In this document: in pieces, positions 62,236 through 64,000 of the stretch
Numbering within the stretch: position 1 is the first letter of the stretch
Layout: each line of letters opens with the position of its first letter
NCBI GenBank assembly: GCA_964422555.1
Contig: CAYRBR010000001.1
Location: 1-64,000 of the forward strand
Length of the DNA: 64,000 bases
Direction: 5' to 3'
DNA from: JAGLCW01 sp964422555
GTDB taxonomy: Bacteria > Caldisericota > Caldisericia > UBA6126
The notes under the pieces: generated by a model
The model's input: the letters and a program-made list of their open reading frames with translations, nothing else
Told to the model about the DNA's origin: nothing
The model's database searches: none
Position numbers and translations under genes: made by a program

Positions 62236-63000
62236 ATGTTACATTTTGATTGGGTTACATTTCTAGGTGTGATTACTACATTCGGTATTGTCTTTTTTGT
62301 GTTTCTTAAATGGTTCTATAAACCTGTGAAATCGGTTATAGATGATCGGGAAAATACTATCAAACAAGCACAAGAGAAGCAAGAAGAAGTATTGCAACAA
62401 GAGATTGAGAGTCAAAAGCGATGTCAGAAGAGTATTTCTGAAGCTGAAGAACAGGCTAGAACGATTATTTCAGGAGCCAATGAGTTATCAGAAGAAATTG
62501 TCACAAAAGCAAAAGATGAAGCAAGATCGCAAGCGAAAAATATGATTATGGCTGCAGAAGACGAAATTAAAGCTACAATGGAATCGTCTAATAAACATCT
62601 TAAGCAACAAGCTTTGAAAATGGCAAAAACAATTTCAAATGGAGTCATATCCTCGGTAGTGAATAATACAATGGATCTTGAATTCATTCTAACTGTAATA
62701 AGGGATATTGATCGAACAAAGATTTTGGATAAAACAAATCGGTCTATCACTTTCGAGCAAGCCGTATCAGAAGCACATAAAACAAATTCACCTATTATTG
62801 TATACACAGCTCGAGAAGTCCCATGGGAGATAAAAGAGGAACTTCATAAAAAAATCTCTCATATCAAACATTCAACACAAATAATCGAATTTGAAGTAAG
62901 TGACAGATTGTCCGGTGGATTAATTATCGATTTTGGTTTCAATGAACTAGATTTTAGTCTAAATGGACAAATCCAATCCATAATTGAACAGTTGAGTTAA
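62236..63000 (+). CDS. atpF: b/delta-type stator subunit of N-ATPase
   Basis: A 254-residue protein with an N-terminal membrane helix (about 8-26), a long charged helical region (about 35-150) as in b subunits, and a C-terminal domain (about 155-254) like the delta subunit, including LSGGLIIDFGFNELD. In N-type ATPases one long AtpF takes the place of separate b and delta subunits. No atpH gene lies before atpA, which fits. AGGGGTAGG precedes the ATG. Two bases separate it from atpA. Confidence 0.87.
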   Translation: MLHFDWVTFLGVITTFGIVFFVFLKWFYKPVKSVIDDRENTIKQAQEKQEEVLQQEIESQKRCQKSISEAEEQARTIISGANELSEEIVTKAKDEARSQAKNMIMAAEDEIKATMESSNKHLKQQALKMAKTISNGVISSVVNNTMDLEFILTVIRDIDRTKILDKTNRSITFEQAVSEAHKTNSPIIVYTAREVPWEIKEELHKKISHIKHSTQIIEFEVSDRLSGGLIIDFGFNELDFSLNGQIQSIIEQLS

Positions 63001-63002
63001 GA

Positions 63003-64000
63003 ATGGAACAAAAAAGAAACAGCTTCTTTCAATCAATTGATAGTGAAATAGAAAAAACACTGCGAAACTACCAGTTTAAAGGATTTATTTTTGAGCAGGG
63101 GATTATTATTAATATTAGTGCCTCTGTTATGATTGCAAGAGGAATTAGTAATAGTTTTTGTGGAGAAATGATACAAATTAACGAAGATTCCTTGGCTTTT
63201 GTGTTTGGATTTATTTCCAACGATAGAGTGCAGTTGATTCTTCTAAAGCAAGGTTCTCCTGTTCACACCGGGGATCCAGTATTTCGAACAGGAAAACCAT
63301 TACAGATTTCTGTTGGACGAGCTTTGTTGGGTCGAGTGGTAAATCCAATAGGTATTCCTTTGGACGGAAAAGGTGAAGTTCACACTAGTTCCAGCAGAAA
63401 TGTTGAAAATATTGCTCCTTCCGTTATGGAAAGAAAACCTGTGGATCAACCTCTCCATACAGGTATAAAAGTTGTTGACTCAATGATTCCAATTGGAAAA
63501 GGGCAGAGAGAATTAATTGTCGGTGATAGGCAAACTGGGAAGTCGGCTATTCTGATTGATACCATTATTAATCAGAAAAAGACAGATACAATAAATGTAT
63601 TTGTTGCTATTTCGCAACGAGCTTCAACGGTTGCTTCAATTATTCGAACTTTAACGAATAAAAATGCAATTGACAATACTATATTCATAGTTTCTTTAGC
63701 AGAAGATCCATCTTCACTTCGGTATATAGCTCCTTTTGCAGGGGCAGCGGTGGCAGAGTATTTTGCTTCCATGGGGAAAGATGTTCTGGTTTGCTACGAT
63801 GACCTTTCAAAACATGCTGAAGCATATCGAGAAATTTCTCTATTACTTCATAGACCTCCCTCCAGAGAAGCATACCCAAGTGATATCTTTTATCTTCATT
63901 CTCGATTATTGGAACGATCAGGTAGCTTCTGTGAAGAAATTGGGGGTGGAACCATTACGGCTCTCCCAGTTGTTGAAACGCTTGGGGGAGATATTTCGCA
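63003..64000 (+). CDS. atpA: ATP synthase alpha subunit (cut by window edge)
   Basis: The first 332 residues of an F1 alpha subunit. Walker A is GDRQTGKSA near 173-181; VGRALLGRVVNPIGIPLDGKG and ASVAEYF-like AGAAVAEYFASMGKDVLVCYDDLSKHAEAYREISLLL are characteristic. The N-terminal beta-barrel differs from the usual sequence (ISASVMIARGISNSFCGEM). The gene runs beyond the window; atpG and the beta and epsilon genes, expected in the N-ATPase system, are not seen. Confidence 0.96.
   Translation, partial: MEQKRNSFFQSIDSEIEKTLRNYQFKGFIFEQGIIINISASVMIARGISNSFCGEMIQINEDSLAFVFGFISNDRVQLILLKQGSPVHTGDPVFRTGKPLQISVGRALLGRVVNPIGIPLDGKGEVHTSSSRNVENIAPSVMERKPVDQPLHTGIKVVDSMIPIGKGQRELIVGDRQTGKSAILIDTIINQKKTDTINVFVAISQRASTVASIIRTLTNKNAIDNTIFIVSLAEDPSSLRYIAPFAGAAVAEYFASMGKDVLVCYDDLSKHAEAYREISLLLHRPPSREAYPSDIFYLHSRLLERSGSFCEEIGGGTITALPVVETLGGDIS

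Overview
This is a compact, low-GC bacterial chromosome segment, almost wholly coding, with short intergenic gaps and many 1-20 base gene overlaps. The best reading is a monoderm of the Firmicutes, most likely Clostridia-related. The evidence is a SCIFF (six-cysteine ranthipeptide) gene with its radical SAM maturase, RNase J, an A-type RNase P RNA, the small PurL/PurQ/PurS system, ECF-type vitamin importers (RibU with an FMN riboswitch, QueT), SLH motifs on a lipoprotein and a PrsA-like foldase. I cannot name a genus.

Layout. 1-5155: start of a sugar nucleotidyltransferase (minus), a lone Flp pilin, then xth-comEA-comEC and a DUF3298-type lipoprotein. 5.2-15.6 kb: housekeeping genes (M18 aminopeptidase, riboswitch-controlled ribU, leuS, Na/Pi symporter, mrp, lipoamide dehydrogenase, endonuclease IV-like protein). 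15.6-23.7 kb: RNA and cofactor run rpsO-pnp-udg-rnj-queT-NAD synthesis (split into two genes)-RecB-like nuclease. The RNase J frame carries one in-frame UGA. 23.8-35.4 kb: envelope and signalling genes: parvulin foldase, SDR, SLH-bearing peptide-binding lipoprotein, a response regulator/histidine kinase/large lipoprotein operon, RNase III, an SPFH protein and an M42 peptidase. 35.5-47.4 kb: RNase P RNA followed almost directly by a dcw cluster (rsmH-ftsL-ftsI-murE-murF-mraY-murD-ftsW-murC-murB), with an unusual MurE. 47.5-51.7 kb: OppB/OppC-type permeases, yigZ, SCIFF and its maturase. 51.7-60.8 kb (minus): purA-purB-purS-purQ-purL-purN-purH-purD. 60.9-64 kb: atpR-atpB-atpE-atpF-atpA of an N-type ATPase whose c subunit carries the Na+-binding residue set.

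Together the genes describe a cell with a dense wall-synthesis operon, de novo purine synthesis, probable sodium bioenergetics (Na+-type c ring; a Na/Pi symporter is also present), ECF vitamin salvage and DNA uptake potential.

I found no CRISPR array, insertion sequence, phage or tRNA. The points most worth a second look are the UGA in RNase J together with the confinement of UGA stops to coupled gene junctions, the non-canonical MurE specificity motifs, the Na+ signature and reordered N-ATPase operon, the C-terminally extended SCIFF peptide, and the RNase P RNA end that doubles as the rsmH ribosome-binding site.
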